A DNA stretch of 7,647 bases from Acidimicrobiaceae bacterium UBA2093 (GTDB lineage Bacteria; Actinomycetota; Acidimicrobiia; Acidimicrobiales; Ilumatobacteraceae): contig DCZD01000012.1 in NCBI GenBank assembly GCA_002331255.1, positions 68,392 through 76,038 on the forward strand. Direction: 5' to 3'. A program made the translations under genes and the position numbers. Numbering within the stretch: the stretch's first letter is position 1; every line of letters starts with the position of its first letter. The notes beneath the pieces are model-generated. The model ran no database searches. It was not told where the DNA came from and saw only the letters and a list, made by a program, of their open reading frames with translations. Of this stretch, positions 6,608-7,647 are shown piece by piece.

Positions 6608-7506
6608 GCGTCGAATAGTTCGCCGATTGCTTTGACTTGACCGCCCGACGTTGACGACATGACAGCAATCGGAGTAACGCCTTCGTCGAACCATGCCTCG
6701 AGACCGTCGCGTACAAAAGTAGCGTTGCCACCGAGAGTGCAGTCGTGGAGCCAGTCGTCACTCATGGCTGTGAGCACAGAATCCTTGTCTCCAGCCGACA
6801 GCGCTGCTTCGATGCGGTCCATCTCCTCGACGTATCCAGCGCCACGCCAGTAGTTGCGGTAGTTCGGCAGGATGACATAACCGAGGAGGGTTCGCCTGTT
6901 CACGGCATCTGCCGCTGCTTGATCTTCGTCGATGACTGTTGGAATCATGTTCGCGAGGAACATCCTTGATGTCATCGCCGAGTCGAGAGAGCCGAGTTGT
7001 GTAGCCATGTGACTGCGCGATGCGTTCGCCCAGATTGCTCCATCTGACACCCGTGACGCGAGAGCGAGCATCTTGTCTCGAAGAGTGGCCAAGTAGATGT
7101 GGGGGAGAGGCCCGGAAGTTTTTTCGTTTGCTCTCATCGCCTCCACATAGTTCTCGATGTCTGCGAGTGGCTTACCCGTGTTCACGTTCAATCGCTTGAC
7201 GACCGGCCCATGGCTGACGCCAAGGCCAAGGGCGAATCGGCCGTCTGAGACCTCGTTGATATGCGCTGCGATGTTTCCTGTTTCCACGGGATGGCTGTAG
7301 TAGATCGGTTGAATCGAGGTCCAGAACCGGATGCTGCGTGTGGAATGAGCTAGAGACACGGCTAGTCCCATCGTGCCACCAAGGCTTGGCAGTGCCAGAC
7401 CGCTGAAGCCACGCTCGTCCGCTTCGATTGCCAAGTCGATGATTGTGCGGCGTTTTGTTGGTGTGGCAATCACGGACAGTGCCGGTTTGTGCGGTGCATT
7501 CGTCAT
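6598..7506 (-). CDS. Luciferase-like (LLM class) flavin- or F420-dependent oxidoreductase
   Basis: A 302-residue TIM-barrel protein of the bacterial luciferase-like family, which uses FMN or coenzyme F420 to oxidise or reduce small molecules in the cytosol. Family traits seen are the early helix AIEADERGFSGLALP (26-40), the strand TSIQPIYYSHPVETGNIAAH (63-82), the hallmark DGRFALGLGVSHGPVV (88-103), where a glycine-rich strand leads into the cofactor pocket, and ASRVSDGAIWANA (150-162). Cofactor and substrate cannot be read from sequence; F420 is a guess from the likely actinobacterial host. The ATG at 7506 is preferred over the one at 7530, because a TACGGT -10 box lies 7 bases before it and would fall inside the longer version. 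The gene is unrelated to the lipid genes it faces and has its own promoter. Confidence 0.87.
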   Translation of the reverse strand: MTNAPHKPALSVIATPTKRRTIIDLAIEADERGFSGLALPSLGGTMGLAVSLAHSTRSIRFWTSIQPIYYSHPVETGNIAAHINEVSDGRFALGLGVSHGPVVKRLNVNTGKPLADIENYVEAMRANEKTSGPLPHIYLATLRDKMLALASRVSDGAIWANASRSHMATQLGSLDSAMTSRMFLANMIPTVIDEDQAAADAVNRRTLLGYVILPNYRNYWRGAGYVEEMDRIEAALSAGDKDSVLTAMSDDWLHDCTLGGNATFVRDGLEAWFDEGVTPIAVMSSTSGGQVKAIGELFDAYS

Positions 7507-7513
7507 GGATGTC

Positions 7514-7519
7514 ACCGTA
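7514..7519 (-). promoter_or_regulatory. -10 box (TACGGT) for the luciferase-like gene, leaderless
   Basis: On the minus strand TACGGT (TANNNT) ends 7 bases before the ATG at 7506, with no Shine-Dalgarno sequence between. It fixes the start at 7506 and lies in the 75-base divergent spacer shared with the gene starting at 7582. Confidence 0.45.
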
Positions 7520-7567
7520 GTGCGAGTCATGGCAGTGGCGGCTGGCGTGATTCTCTCAATCTGCGCC

Positions 7568-7573
7568 TACCGT
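7568..7573 (+). promoter_or_regulatory. -10 box (TACCGT) for the gene starting at 7582, leaderless
   Basis: TACCGT (TANNNT) ends 8 bases before the ATG at 7582. No ribosome-binding site or good -35 box is seen. It supports 7582 as a real gene start even though only 22 codons are visible. Confidence 0.4.
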
Positions 7574-7581
7574 GTGGGTCC

Positions 7582-7647
7582 ATGAGTGCTGACATCTCTG
7601 CGGATTCGTCGGCGACTCCACCGCGCATAGGCGATTCGCAGTCAATG
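7582..7647 (+). CDS. Start of an unidentified gene, cut by the window end
   Basis: An open frame from ATG 7582 continues to the last base (22 codons). The visible N-terminus is polar, rich in Ser, Ala and Asp, with a short Pro-Pro-Arg, and looks like a disordered leader; it is not a signal peptide. The case for a gene is the leaderless-type -10 box 8 bases upstream and its position divergent to the luciferase-like gene. Nothing visible tells the function. Confidence 0.5.
   Translation, partial: MSADISADSSATPPRIGDSQSM

Noticed and set aside
7373..7585. 70-codon plus-strand frame across the luciferase-like gene start
   Set aside because: It is antisense to a clear family member, runs through the divergent promoter spacer, and has no motif; the ATG at 7582 in another frame fits better.

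Overview
This window most resembles a mid-GC actinobacterium, probably of the class Acidimicrobiia (Ilumatobacter-like). The reasons are a mycothiol-ligase (MshC) family gene, a thrS / HIT / pgsA / PatA-like acyltransferase order that matches the phosphatidylinositol mannoside (PIM) locus of Mycobacterium tuberculosis as I remember it (Rv2614c to Rv2611c), a luciferase-like oxidoreductase of a kind common in actinobacteria, and several start codons lying directly behind a TANNNT -10 box, as in leaderless actinobacterial genes. The taxonomic call is inference; no rRNA or marker comparison was possible.

Layout. Seven complete or nearly complete genes plus one fragment fill the window. On the plus strand, in order: the 3' part of mshC (1-1002), a PlsC-type acyltransferase (1018-1899), thrS (1928-3898), a HIT-family probable Ap4A phosphorylase (3913-4422), an unrecognised two-helix membrane protein (4436-4942), a CDP-alcohol phosphatidyltransferase of the phosphatidylinositol-phosphate synthase type (4963-5685) and an LpxL/PatA-type acyltransferase (5666-6607). 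A luciferase-like oxidoreductase follows on the minus strand (6598-7506) and overlaps the acyltransferase tail to tail by 10 bases. A new plus-strand gene starts at 7582 and runs out of the window. Gaps are short: none exceeds 80 bases, and I see no tRNA, rRNA, CRISPR, insertion sequence or clear terminator.

How the genes fit together. Two inositol-dependent products meet here. MshC makes a mycothiol intermediate by joining cysteine to glucosaminyl-inositol. The later genes make membrane lipid: PlsC would supply phosphatidic acid, PgsA would attach inositol phosphate to CDP-diacylglycerol, and the PatA-like enzyme would acylate the mannosylated product. The mannosyltransferase pimA, which follows patA in mycobacteria, is not in the window. 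ThrRS and the HIT protein form a plausible Ap4A production/removal pair.

Most of this is conserved core biosynthesis, and I found no convincing new defence or mobile system. The points that best repay a second look are the unknown membrane protein inside the lipid operon, the repeated leaderless-promoter pattern, the mixed CysS/MshC zinc site, and the break in the PIM locus where the oxidoreductase sits.
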